Assembly: GCA_940337035.1 (NCBI GenBank)
Contig: CALNHX010005837.1
Span: 36,144-100,143 of the forward strand
DNA length: 64,000 nucleotides
Source: Agriotes lineatus
Taxonomy: Eukaryota > Arthropoda > Insecta > Coleoptera > Elateridae
Reading direction: 5' to 3'
The notes below the pieces were generated by a model. It did not search any database. It was given only the letters and a program-made list of their open reading frames with translations, and had not been told where the DNA came from. A program made the translations under genes and the position numbers. This document shows positions 19,479 to 31,200 of this stretch, piece after piece (within the stretch, counting starts at the first letter, position 1; every line of letters starts with the position of its first letter).

Positions 19479-20856
19479 ATGCCGTCAGACGGGTTTGTGA
19501 AAGCTTCATCAAACAATTTACCACCCTTAGACATTTTCATGGTGATGGAATTCATAAAGAACGACGATCGTTTCAATGCAGCTGAATTTCGAAATGTAAA
19601 AGCAACAGCGTAAGTACTTAAACACTTCGGTTTCTATGTTGAAATTACTCCAAATATTTATCCAAAAATAAGTCAATTTCCGATAGTTTTCATATCATTT
19701 AAAGAAGAGTTTTTATATTATCTCATTTAGAGGTTATGTTATTGTTGTGTTAACTTCACATCATAATTTTGGAAAATTATATTCTTATTTCTCATATCTG
19801 AAATGAATATCTTGCACAGGGCTACTCGTGAGGCATACGGTGATAATGCCATTGAGTATGTGGAGTTGCAAAGAGAGGGCCCTTTCTGCACTTTACAGTG
19901 CAAAGTATGCCCAGAGCACAGAGTTCGGTCCAAAAATTATTCTGTTCAACTTATTGTTGATGAGACAGAAGAGAAAGTTTTGGATGTCGTCTGCAATGAT
20001 TGTGCTGCTTCATCAGGTAATTGATTGTGTGAAAAATCATTAGCAGCTATTTTGTATCTATTATTGGTTTGTAGATGGTTGTAAGCATGCAGTTGGATTT
20101 TTGATGTGGGTGCACCGAAGAAGTGAAGAATCTTCACCAACTGAAATAACTTCTTACTGGGTAAAACCACGATTATCAACAGTTGCTACATCTCAGAAGT
20201 TCATTACAGCTGCTGATTTCAGTGCCACAAATATTGAATGTCCACAGAGTACTTATGCTGGCAGTTCAACCTTCAGAGATGAAATTGTTGAAATTGGATT
20301 AAGAGAACAAGTAGCAGGACAGTTTCTCAAATATGCATCTGATGAGGAGCAGGACAAGTTTACCAGATTGTCCATTTATAAACTTTTATTTCGCTTTCAT
20401 GCACTGGGAGGAGTGGAATTCGAAGACTTCTTGTCATTTTCTACAGAGCAGATGAATTTGCAGCTGTGCAAAGAAGTAGAAATATATACAAGAGGACAAT
20501 CCGTTTCTCCACTTTGGCATGAATTCAGGTTTGGACGTGTTACTGCCTCAAAGCTACATGAATTTGCACACTGCAAAGTGGCTGAAGATACTCTGGTGGT
20601 AACAATAACAGGTGCATATAAAGTGAAGGATACAATATTTGCAGTTTCACCAGATGCTATTACTTCAGAGTTTGTAGTCGAAGTGAAATGCCCAACAAGT
20701 GATAAATCATTGAAAAATTATATTAAGAACAACCAAATCGCTGCAAAGTTCAAAGCACAATTCCAGTTGCAAATGTTGTGTGCTGGAAGGAAATGTGGAA
20801 TATTTTGTGTTGCCAACCCTGATTATGAACAATCCAAGAACATTCAGATTTTGTAG
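19479..20856 (+). CDS. SWIM zinc-knuckle / YqaJ-nuclease-like protein, three exons
   Basis: Exons 19479-19609, 19820-20016 and 20075-20856 join in phase by GT-AG introns of 210 and 58 nt, giving 369 residues. The ATG at 19479 (MPSDGFVKAS) is the first ATG of the open frame. A SWIM-like cluster, CNDC...GCKHAVGFLMW, spans the second intron at about residues 102-119. The C-terminal half has GRVTASKLHEFAHCK, then SPDAI and VEVKCP (about 301-315) and FQLQMLC, the acid-acid-x-lysine and glutamine core of YqaJ/lambda-exonuclease-like domains. The segment that usually separates the ITG.. motif from SPDAI, and carries an upstream glutamate, seems about 40 residues short. Nuclease activity is therefore doubtful. 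Such proteins occur in many insect copies and are linked to mobile elements. No terminal repeats were confirmed. Confidence 0.82.
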
Positions 20857-20956
20857 GAGGAATATGATGAAATGTTTCTAAAACAACTTTTAGAGGAAAC
20901 TTTGAAGAATTGGGAAATATTTATATTTCCAAAACTGTATGAATCTGTTTCATGAA

Positions 20957-22063
20957 TAAAAATCTGTTTTTAAATCATTAAGTAATTGTATGAGTGTGAA
21001 TCACTTTCTGGTAGTAATTTTATTATAGAATACTGTACCTTGATTGCCAAACATATTGCACTTAAGGAAAACCTGTGTTCTGAAACACGTAGACTTATCT
21101 TTTTGTTTCTACTTGTCTAACTACTCAAATTTTTTGTATTCGAATGTAATGGTTGTCAATATAAGCTTCATTTCTGAAAAGATTCCTTCAAAAACACTAT
21201 TTTAAACAAATTTTAAATTGCTAATTTAGGCACCATCTAGATTAGGTAGGCATAATAAAAATCCTGGGGCACACAAAGAAATATATTTCCTGGTGTAATT
21301 ACAGAAGAACTCGTACATCCCGGTACAAAAAACCACTTATTTTGTGCTTTCTGCATTTAAAAATGTCTTACTAACTTATTTTTATGAAAAGCGATCGAAA
21401 ATAATGAAAACTGAGGAATAAAAATGAATATAAAACTTCCCACAACCTCACAGAAACATTGTTACAATAGGATAATGGCGCTTCCAGTGACTCCGATATG
21501 AGTAGTGACGTATGTCACCCGCCATGTTGGCGCTGGTCGTTTACGCGGCAAATTTCTGAATTTGAATTTGAGGGTGGAATAACTCGGATACAAAATTTTT
21601 TTATTTTTATTTTTTTTTTTTTTCGTGTACTTGGCTGTTGACCTGTCTTCCTACATATTTTTCAAAAAAATGGAAAACACCGAATTGTCGAGAAGAAAAA
21701 CAAAGCAAATTTTAAAACAAAAAGATTATATAATGAAGATACGGAGAGGATGTGTATGGTAGGAGGACCATAATTTGGAATACTACAGGCTATTGAAGTA
21801 ATTTCTTGAATTGGATGTTGAACTTAGTTTATCGTTAATTAATTACATCATGTGAATTGAATAGCGTGAGCTGCCTTTACTGGAAGTAGGACACATCAAG
21901 TTTCTAGAGTGAACATCTGGAGAATTGAAAATTTTTTCATCTAATATTATACTTTGCTGAGCTTTTCATTGGAGTGACGTCTTGTGACTTGTACCAGATC
22001 GGGATTTGAAAAGGAGACATTCCAGAGGGTGTTTACACTTCCTGACAGTTGGTTGAGTCTATA
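20957..22063. other. Region downstream of the SWIM/YqaJ gene, no gene recognised
   Basis: AT-rich sequence. The 21470-21550 stretch (GCCATGTTGGCGCTGG and ACGTATGTCACCC) is locally GC-richer. It weakly resembles, in inverse orientation, the ACGTCAGAACTCATATCG area upstream of the gene at about 19355. This could mark element termini, but the match is too short to claim. Confidence 0.3.
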
Positions 22064-22393
22064 CAGGGCCGGCGGTTGACGTGGGTAGTATGGGTAGTAC
22101 TAATATCCGTACTAATATCCTCGAAACGTTCGAACAAAACCAAGTTTTTCAAGTCTTTAGAAAATTTTGCAACTGGTAAAACGAAAGATGCGGACGAAAT
22201 CGTGGAATTCTATAGAGAAGATTTTGACAAATCGCGACTAACAAATGATAGAGATTTTTTTAGGAGTATCATGAAGCTTGAAGGGGAAGAAGCAACTGAT
22301 TTGAACACTATGGTAAAGTTTCTCAGGGAAAATGAACATTATATGAAAATCGTTCCCGAGTTTGTGCGTTTTCTGAGACTAATAATAACAGTA

Positions 22394-23173
22394 GGGAAGA
22401 TCGGGGTAAGATGACGAACGGGGTACGATGACGAAGAGGTTTTATTGAAATACCAAAAGAAGTGGATAAGACTGAATTGTATCTAGGACTAAAATGTGTA
22501 GGTAAAGTAATATTTTAAGACGCAGCTGTCACATAACGATAAAGTTTGTTTTTCGATATCGCGGTATAATTTTGTAGTGAACGTTTTTAGTGTTTTCTGG
22601 ATTATTATCAGGTAAATTATTATGTTTATTAAACTGTATGAATGTGTGTAGTAATGACGATTATTCGTCATGTGATTTTAATTTATTGTTGCTCGTGTTG
22701 ATACCTAACCTCAACAAAGATCGAGGCAAGTTGACGGGGGTAAAATGACGAACCAAACAGTTCAGACACGTGCAACTAATCAAACGATCCACACTTGTCC
22801 AGGATGTCACGAAACTTATCAAGAACTTCCTACTGAAGACTGGATTCAATGTTCAGCTTGTTCAACATGATGGCATGAAAACTGTAACCGTTATGGAGAA
22901 TGTGGTCAGTTTGTATGCGATTTCTGTTACTAGTCATCTTACCCCTATATGTTCGTCATCTTACCTACTGGTTGAGGTAGGATGACGAAATTGCAAATAA
23001 TTCTTTTTTAACTTTTTGTCACAAAACCTTTTTATTTTTCTTATTAAAATATATATTATTTAAAAGCGAATATAGTATTCTATTTATATATGTAATATTA
23101 CGTTCTAAATAAATTTCCTTGTACTCAAATTTTGCAGTTTTCTTTACTATCGTCATCTTACCCCGATCTCTCC
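22394..23173 (+). mobile_element. TA-flanked DNA transposon remnant with a PHD-like finger, inserted in the hAT relic
   Basis: The ends GGGAAGATCGGGGTAAGATG and, reversed, GGAGAGATCGGGGTAAGATG are inverted repeats flanked by TA (22392-22393 and 23174-23175), as in Tc1/mariner/pogo elements. The motif GTCATCTTACCCC or its complement recurs at both ends and internally near 22730, 22935 and 22950, so the termini are surrounded by subterminal repeats. A broken finger domain at 22745-22933 is the only coding remnant. Confidence 0.87.
22745..22933 (+). pseudogene. PHD/zinc-finger C-terminal fragment of a pogo/Tc1-type transposase
   Basis: The frame reads CPGCHETYQ, WIQCSACST, then an in-frame TGA at 22868-22870 where the family has tryptophan, then WHENCNRYG and FVCDFCY before a TAG at 22931. 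The Cys4-His-Cys3 spacing is that of the PHD-like finger at the C-terminus of many insect DDE transposases. A TGG-to-TGA change explains the interruption. No DDE catalytic region remains. Confidence 0.75.
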
Positions 23174-23388
23174 TACCGGGATCATCTTGTTCTAATGAAA
23201 GAAGTTTTTCAATTTTGCGTCAAATAAAAAATTATTTAAGATCGACTATGGCACAGAATCGGCTAAACCACGTTGCTATTTTGCATTTCTACCCGGATTC
23301 AGTTGATGTACTCGATTTAGAAACTTTAATGGATGAATTTATTGTTCGTAATAGAAAACGAACGTCTGGTTTCGCCCTACGAAAATGA

Positions 23389-25329
23389 TTTATTTATACC
23401 TTTAAACGAAAGCAAATTAATTGAACTTTGTGACATCTCAAAGTATATTTTTATCAATTTTTGATCAATTTTTGACAAGTTACAGCTACATGTACCAATT
23501 TATTGAGCACACTAAAATAAACAGTAACAGACTGAAGTAAGGTAATTAAAACGGACTACTTACTATTTCATGTTTATTGAATGGCGGGTAGCGTAACAAA
23601 GAGGTATTTGTGATTGATATTCCACTTGCATAATCTGAAGTAATACTGACGTTCATAGAAATTGTCACATAATTTTGAAGTAAGTTTTCAATTAAACAAA
23701 CAATTTTTCAGGAGTAATAATAGTCTTGATAATGCGTGAACCGACCTGTTTTAAGAGTAATCATGTTCTGTTAAGCGAGAAATATTTAATAATTTAATAT
23801 TAATAATTCATATTAAAGGGCATATGAATTACTTGAATCCATCTTAAAAGAGAATTTGTCTAAACCTAAATAGAGAGAGAAAAGTCAAATATAACGGTAA
23901 ATATAACAAATTTTGTCATAACGTGTCATGAATAATAATTGTAGGGCAAAACAGTAAATAAACGTTAATACGTTGTATGTATAAAATACATAAGGTTAGA
24001 AAGTTAGGTGCCGCAACGTATAACATTGCAATATATACGAAATATCTATTAATTTATACATGTGCGAATCTAATATACAGAAAAATTCAAATATTAGTTT
24101 TGCACCAGTTGTCATTATTTGACATGTTTTTGTGTCTGTCATTATTAAGAGTTTAAATAGAGAATAAGAAGAATATAATACCTATTTATATAACAGTACA
24201 TAATGTAGAACTTGATTCGACGAGTCTATTTTGTGGACAAGCGCAGAGACGCATTAGTAACGAAGCAGAAGAAGGGATCGCTTCTAGCGCAAAATTTTTA
24301 GGGGCCGCAAATTTTTGGATAAAAAACGACAATCGCCGTAGAAAAATTATGTTTTTGGGCATATGGGTAGTTCCAAAATCCCAATGAATGTGAAATCGGA
24401 CCATCGCCGATGTGAAATGTGCATTACCACTAGTGTTGTTTATGTACCAAGGGCTATAAACATTAAGTAATGCCCGTGATGCATACATATTGTTTTCCAT
24501 TATGAATATGTAAATAAATTGAAAAGCTTATAAAGCCCTTCCGTAACGAGCAGGCGTAATCGTTACAACCTAGCAAGTTTGCTTTATATTGTAATGGTAT
24601 ATTGCTTACAGCAATTTTGGTTGCTTTGCTTACGCACAAACATGAAAGAAAGATTCAAATAGGCCCAGAATTGGTATTCTATTTATTTCAACAATAAGTC
24701 ACGATTAAACATTAGTAATTACACAAGATATGATCAGCAATAACAGCAATTTCATTGACAGAGGTTAGTATTTGGATGAAACAGTATCGGCAGGGTTGCA
24801 TTCAGCTTATTCAATATTGGTGCTCGTTATGGCAAATGCATCTAGTTTATGATGACTGACAGGTTAATATTGTTACGTCAAGACAAGAATATGATTTCGC
24901 TTAAATGCAGAGGTGTTTCGAGGCATTACAAAACTTTTATGCAGCATTTAGTGTTAATTTCATTATGCCAGCAATCGGTAATGCAACTGAAGGGTAAGAA
25001 AGCGGTGTAAAAAGACATAAGATGCAAAGAGTATTGAAAGGCAACCTAAGAATACAAGAAAGACTACAGTGCAGTGCTAAATAAACTTGTGAACCAGTGT
25101 AAACACAAACAATTTAAGGTTAGTGTATTCAACAATTGACATTTATGCAAAAACAATTTATTTATTAAGGAAAAACATTGTATAAACTTACTTGAAAACA
25201 ATTGTAACACGTTGCTAAGATACTAGATGCTCAATTATCATTGTTTATATACAGGCCAAGCCAGAAGCTGATTTTAAGATTGGCTCCCACGTTAAATTAA
25301 TTATTTACATTAAAAGTTAATTTTTGTGT
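23389..25329. other. No gene recognised
   Basis: AT-rich sequence. A 104-codon minus-strand open frame (24500-24186) has no recognisable motif and no splice or composition support. Confidence 0.35.
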
Positions 25330-27187
25330 CTAGTTGTTGGTTTTTATTAATCACCCGTGTGCAGAATCCATTGGTGCGAATTTTCACCAAGTTATAAAGT
25401 GCCATCCCAAAGAAAATTGAATTGGAAGTTTCGCCCACTTGAGTATAACTTCGGGGTTAGTTTTTGTCAAGTTTTAAGGTAGCAGCAAGCTGAAAATAGT
25501 GTGCAGCGTGTAGATTGGTTCTATCTTGTGGCATACAACCAGAAAGCAGGAGCGGAAAGCATTCCAGAAAGGAATTTAGAAGGTGGCGTCCCTAAGAAGT
25601 GTTATTCAGGTACCAGGTAAACTTTTCGAGGTCGATTTGAACACCCAGGAAGCTCCGAAAGGTTTGCAGCAGTGTGGTCCAGATGGGGCAGATATTGCTC
25701 GTGGCCCAGAGACAAGCAGAACCCGCCGGGAACGTCTGAAAGGGAAATTACAGCCGTGGCGTCATCAAATTCTGCAGAATTCAGAGAAGAAGTTGGCGAT
25801 CAACAAAACAATTGCAGGTCCGCGTCCTTTGTGACGCCAGAAAAGGAAACAAAACAGGTTAGCCATACTACTTGATCCATTAAATTACATTGCTATTTAT
25901 TACCTGAGGTAGAATTGTTAATTGTTGATAGATTTGCAATCATTTACGCTGAATTTTTGGGTCTTAGACAGCTCTGTGTTTACCATCAATTTTAGAGGTC
26001 ATCTGCCACTCGTTTTAAAAGTGGACATTTGATATATAAGAGTAAAAGTCATAAGCAAGAGGAAATTTCATACTGGATGTAACAAGCTAACCCTGTGATT
26101 TAAGTTCTCAGATGTTAGCCGGAGCATTAATTTTAAATTGAGCTGCCAATGAATAAAATATATAAAAGGCAAAATCTCTATTTATTTATAATACTATTAT
26201 AAACTTATATCATTGCCAGACAAGTGGGGCATCATTATAATATACCTCATGTCACAGGCATAAACAGCAAATAATAGATCAGTGGAAAATAAAGTTAGTA
26301 AAAACTATCCAAAGTAATTTTTGACTCAAAAATTCTCCGAACTGGAAAATTTTGTGGGTGTTGGTAACACTGTAGTGACGTAACATGTTTTGTAATTCGT
26401 ATCTGCTTCGCTGAATGAATGCCTTCTTCAGTAAACTAGAAAACAGATTATGAACTATATAATAATAAAAAGATAGTTATGAACAAATGTAATTAATACA
26501 GCGAATCTAGGTAGAGGTACGAGCAAAGGTATATATGAACATAGTAAAAGAACAAAGAAAACTAGCAACACGTACTCCCCACAAAATGAACGCAGCACAG
26601 CTGAAAATAAAAACTATTGAATACAAAAAAAACTTCAAAAGTATATGGCATCGGCAAATGAAAAAGACGCTCTCGATGATTGCAATTCATACATAGTACG
26701 TGGCATACTCGTAGAAACATCTCAAATGCAACAAAACAGACACAACGCAAGAAAAAAATAATTAAAGAATTGTTTTTTTATAGGTGAGTAAGTTACTAAC
26801 CTTATTTTCAAAATAGCGTCAATTAATATTCACCACACTTCATATGACGTATGTTTATTTTCAACATGCTTCTGTTGATACCTTTATAGATAAACGTGTT
26901 TTGTACCTACCTGGGTGCGTGTGTCAAAAATGAATAGGCACCGATCCAGCGCACTTTGTCTTCAATCGACCCTGTCGCCACCACGTGCTTTATAACGCAA
27001 CGATAAGCAAGTAAGCGACGCAGCATTCTTTCGAATTCATGTAATTCACGTTGCTAAGCATTTCCTCTAACTTTTCAGTATTATTAGAAACATTAAGATA
27101 TTTCTACCTATTTTGTACATAATTTTGAACACTCTTAAACCGTCATTCAATCTGACAAACGTTGCTACTTTGTGTTTCTTATTAAAG
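25330..27187. other. Unassigned region with a GC-richer block at 25500-25860
   Basis: Two overlapping plus-strand frames (25583-25834 and 25672-25875) occupy a block of higher GC. It contains GGTGGCGTCCCTAAGAAG, which is reminiscent of the leader of an LTR retroelement. No gag or pol motif follows, so the identity is open. The remainder to 27187 is AT-rich without recognisable genes. Confidence 0.3.
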
Positions 27188-27315
27188 ATTAATAGTAATT
27201 TATTATACAAGACGATAAAGTTAAATTTTATCCACGAGTGAATCGTTTAACGTCGAGACGTTAATGATTCAAGCATGGATAGTAATAACTTTATCGTCGT
27301 GTATAATACAATTTT
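27188..27315. mobile_element. Foldback/MITE remnant
   Basis: The arms TTATACAAGACGATAAAGTTA and TAACTTTATCGTCGTGTATAA are near-perfect inverted repeats about 26 bp long. An inner palindrome is centred on AACGTCGAGACGTT. No coding content. Confidence 0.7.
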
Positions 27316-27791
27316 TTTTCTATAGCAGAAAACTTTAACATTTTTAAAAGAAAATAAAGAGAGTCAATCACATACAATCGCAGTAGCTAGATTGGGTTGC
27401 TAGGATAATACGAAGCTGTAATATTTAATTTAAATAAAAGTTAGAAAATTAAATTACTTTTCCCGCTGCTGATCATGTAATTTGGTGATACAGCCTTAGT
27501 AACAAAACGTGTAAGTCGGTGATTATATTTGTTTGCTGCTTTTTCTTGACAACGGAAATTAATATTATTTTTAAGTTCCTAGGATAATAAAATTAGCAAA
27601 GCAAGATGCAGATTTAGACGTTTTGTTTATAAATTGCAAGTGTTTATGTGACATGTGACACTCACAGGTAACACGACTCACGGAAACTAATCCTGGCGAC
27701 AGGTGACAAACCAAACGATTTTTTCAAAAATCTAGGAAAATTTCGATAAGCAGCAGGAAAAATATAATAAGATAACTCGGAATGTATCGCC

Positions 27792-27890
27792 TATTAACAT
27801 TTTCGGCAGGCAACAAGCCGCGACTTCGTCTTGGCTTGTACTTGCCTACCTCAAATGTTAATAGGGCCTTACATTCCTTGTTACTTAAAT
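27792..27890. mobile_element. Foldback/MITE remnant
   Basis: The arms GGAATGTATCGCCTATTAAC and, reversed, GGAATGTAAGGCCCTATTAAC extend inward through GGCAGGCAAC / GGTAGGCAAG to CAAGCC. They form a stem of about 45 bp. Immediately downstream (27897-27957) a 29-bp unit beginning TATCTACCCTTG occurs twice in tandem. Confidence 0.7.
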
Positions 27891-28099
27891 AGCTATTATC
27901 TACCCTTGATGTTAAAGTGCTACTTTATCTACCCTTGCTGTTAAAGTAGCACTTGACCTTTTGGCCTGAGTCGATTAAAGCACACTTTAACATTTACTCT
28001 AGAAAGAAAAATCATTTGAGTAAGCAGTAAACTCTCATTCAGTGAGTCATAAACTACAGTCACACCAAACAAGACGAAATCAGTTTCGAAATGTTTAAA

Positions 28100-29330
28100 T
28101 CGCTCAATGATACTGGTGTCTCAGCGAGATGTAACAAAATATGAATATTTGATCTTTGGCCCAACGACTGGACTAACTCTATTCTTATTGCCTTCCATAG
28201 GAAGGGGTCCACACGGAAATGTGAAAATGCCGCACGATAGCTTTAATGCCAAACTAAATAACTTATTTAAATTGGCAGATACCCAGAGACAAGCGGGATT
28301 TATGAAAGGCAGAGGAACCCGTGGCCAACTATTTATTGAATGTGCGCCAATTGATTGAGAAATGTAGGGAGTTTAATGTATTAGCCTTCAAAAACGTTTG
28401 ACTGAGTCAAACGGACAAACTTGTGGAAAATATCACTAGAAATGGGTACTTCCCACATTTACAGCCAGTCTTATAAAGGCCACTAATCTGACGTTAACTT
28501 TAATTCGCTGTTAAAATAAACAAAAGCGCATCAAAATTTGTTTACTAATGAATACAATGTCATAAGCACTGACGTTTTGATACGCTTTTGTTTATTTTAA
28601 CAGCGAATTAAAGTTAACGTCAGATTAGTGACCTTTATAAGACCGGCAGTTAGTGTATTTATAAACAGTTCTATGAACCTAACTCGACTATCATCAAAAT
28701 ACACTATCAAACTTCTAACAACCACACCCTGCAAAACGACGTCCGTCAAGGATATATTTTGTCGCCTTTATTATTCTATATTTATATAGCAAATACATTA
28801 TGAGAAAAGTACTAGAGAACTGGGGTGGTGGTATAATCATAGGCGGTGCGAAGTTAATAAGCTTAGACACGCAAGTGACACCATCATCCTTGCAAGTACC
28901 GAGGTTGAAATTATCGACTTATCAAGTAAACTGGAACGAGAGAGCCAGAACATTGTCTAAAATTAAACCATAATAAAACCAAAATCATGATTTTTTAATA
29001 AGTCAGACAGCGTACAGAACCAAACAAATTTATTCTACAAGAAATCTATTGTCCAGCGGCGTATACTTCACTACTTTGGACACATAGCGATTACAACTTG
29101 TAAACATTGGTGGTGCAAAGGAAGGTAGATGGAAAACGGCCTTGTGGTCGTTCACCTAGCGATGGCTTGATCAAATACGCGAACTGACCGGTACAACTGT
29201 ACAAAATAACATCAGAACCGCCCACAAGAAATACAAACTAACTCACTATACTCGCAAACCGCGACTCTTCAGATATGAAAAGCAACTACATGAGAGAAAG
29301 AGAAGCAGATAATATCTCCCCCCACCAAGC
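28100..29330 (+). pseudogene. RTE-like LINE reverse transcriptase remnant
   Basis: Plus-strand frames, with stops and shifts, read in order: RQAGFMKGRGTRGQLFIE (28292-28345), then NDVRQGYILSPLLFYIYI (about 28735-28790). These are followed by GGVIIGGAKLISL and IILASTEVEIIDLSSKL, and finally RWLDQIRELTGTTVQNN (about 29165). These are the finger, RQG-SP-LF, post-YADD and C-terminal endpiece motifs of RTE-class reverse transcriptases; the YADD box itself is mutated. A foldback element (28465-28646) interrupts it. Non-functional. Confidence 0.8.
28465..28646. mobile_element. Foldback MITE inserted in the RTE-like LINE
   Basis: The arms begin CCAGTCTTATAAAGG and, reversed, CCGGTCTTATAAAGG. They stay complementary for about 75 bp through TCTGACGTTAACTTTAATTC and ATAAACAAAAGCG, around a loop of about 30 bp. 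A possible CAG flanks both sides. Its composition resembles the 36219-36408 element (both contain a GTTAGT/CTAATG loop), but the ends differ. Confidence 0.8.
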
Positions 29331-29540
29331 TGGACAAATACCGTAGTCATATTAATACAAAAAAATATATTTCGAACTTGGAGAACTATAGACCCATTAG
29401 TTTACTAACCCAAATCTACAAGTTATTCTCGAGAATTATAATAAACCGATTATCAAAAAAGCTTGACTTCTGGAGATCATGCTTAAAACATGTAAAACAA
29501 TACAAGAAGTATGTCACCTTAACATGAGTTGTGTGTCAAC
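29311..29540 (+). pseudogene. Second RTE-like LINE fragment (N-terminal RT motif)
   Basis: The frame reads NLENYRPISLLTQIYKLFSR then IIINRLSKKLDFW (about 29370-29470), which is the conserved NYRPISLL box that precedes the finger motif. It lies downstream of a C-terminal endpiece, so it must belong to a different copy in head-to-tail order. Confidence 0.75.
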
Positions 29541-31200
29541 GCACTTACTCGTAACATATGCACTAAGCAGCTGCAGCTGCTGTGGGCTCTCCAAAACCCA
29601 GCTCCGAACTTGTATGGGAATTACGAGCAAAAACGCGATCGCTGCAGAATCGGTGCTATAGCAGTTTCAAATTCACGCCAGGTCTCTCGATTTTGCAGTC
29701 GTTACTCGCTGTCTTATCCTAACATTTAGAAATATTGCGTTCCTGAAAATATTACATGATACAAGGGTAAAGGTGGCCACCATGCCTATAGCAATACTCC
29801 TTGGAATTATTGTGCATTGTGCAACCTTTGAATGACCTAGAAATGTAGTGAGTCGTGTTTGAATGATCATACATGTTAGCTTCTAGCTGAATTCAGTCTT
29901 TCGGTGGTGTCGATTTCCTGACCCGTGGGGTTACCGGCTCATAAAACTGTCTGCGAGCCGAGCTGCTCTATGGGGGGCAGGGGTGTCGGTGCAGAGAGCG
30001 TTGCGTTATTCAAATACGGTGGAATTCATTTAGTTAATAAAGCTGGTGCGATACTTTGCTCTTAATTGTTGTAATATTTACTTTTGTGTTCTTGGAGCTG
30101 TTTGAAAATATTCTATTATTTTATTTGTATTCGTATAATTATGAGCTTTCGACTAACCCAGCCACTGAAATATGACACGTTCTAAATTTAGCAAAAAATC
30201 GGAACGAGTCCAAAACTAATCGTCAGACCGGGGGCTGTTTTTAAGAGTCGGGCGGCGTTCTGCAGGTAGATTTTAAATTATAGACGGGCTTTTGCGGGAA
30301 TTAGCCGAGAATTCCCATATGGGAGTATTGTGAGGCTCGGGGCGGCTGGGGGTTGCATTTTAGAATGCGAAGGTTTGGATGTGTTTTGGCAGTCTGTAGG
30401 CGAAGTCGCACATGTGTGGACGTGGAAGCTAATCCATCGCTGGTGTAATTCTACCGCGATTGTGTTTTGAAGTGATTGAATTACTTATAAGAGAGCTGAT
30501 GAAACGATGAGCGGAGTCGGACATTCGATATTGTAGACAGCTTTGTTGATTGGGTCGCTGTTCATTGTTATCGTTGCCCAGGGGATCAACTAGTCGCAGA
30601 GGGTGTTCTCGTGCTTGGATCAGTGGTCATTCGGCGAGGTGGCCCACGATCCTTGACCTAATAAGCACTGTGCTTATCAGTGACTCCAGTTAGCGCGAAT
30701 GGGGGGCTTTTGGGAAGCTCGACTCCCAAGGATGTCTTGTACCTGTGTCTTTTATGGTCCATGCGGCCACCGTAATTGCGTGTTACATTGACATGGGTTG
30801 AACCCATTGATGCAGTTAACGTTCGTATAATGCGTACTAGATGCGGTAAGCATCAGTGTTTTCAGGATTATTACAGGTACATCATCGAAGGTGCACCGAA
30901 GAATATCTCTGATTATGTCTTCTTCGAGATGCGACGTGGAAACGACACGGAGGAGATGGCGTAAAACTCCCTGTAAGTATTATGTAATGAGCACATTGCT
31001 GCTAAAAGCTGAATCTTTGTTGTTTTGCTTGCATGGCTGTTTGTGGGATTGGCTGAGCTTATGTTCGCGAATGGGCGTGTGTGACCACCTGCTATATGAG
31101 AGAGCTCGCCGACCGCCTTGCACCCCCCAGTATTATGTTTCTGATTTACAACCCCAGACCGCAGAGGCGTTATGGAATTTCTGGTAAGTTGCCAGTTCTT
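29541..31200 (+). other. GC-richer region with good splice-donor consensus sites, unassigned
   Basis: From about 29900 the sequence is richer in G and C than its surroundings. Donor-like sites occur at 30845 (GCG/GTAAGC), 30976 (CCT/GTAAGT) and 31181 (CTG/GTAAGT), with an acceptor-like TGTTTTCAG ending at 30863. A 62-codon frame (30776-30964) includes VFFEMRRGNDTEEM but was not recognised. It may be the 5' part of a plus-strand transcript or non-coding RNA; it was not assignable. Confidence 0.3.

Larger units (their letters stand above)
22064..23388 (+). pseudogene. hAT transposase C-terminus (ZMYM1-like type), internally deleted and split
   Basis: The reading frame from about 22120 to 22393 (ending FVRFLRLIITV) continues at 23176 (PGSSCSNERSFSILRQ, then LRSTMAQNRLNHVAILH) to a stop at 23388. 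ERSFS.LR..K.YLRSTM is the hallmark of the hAT dimerisation domain. The two parts are separated by the TA-flanked element 22394-23173; removing it with one TA restores an uninterrupted frame. A hAT-like end, CAGGGCCGGCGG, lies at 22064 only about 60 bp before the coding remnant. The catalytic N-terminal two thirds have therefore been deleted. No matching right-hand terminus was found. Confidence 0.85.

Noticed and set aside
19340..21560. SWIM/YqaJ gene as a bounded transposon with inverted ends near 19355 and 21500
   Set aside because: The apparent ACTCATATCG similarity is only about 10-20 bp and no target duplication was found.
24186..24500. 104-codon minus-strand frame
   Set aside because: No recognisable domain; length is plausible by chance in this many kilobases.
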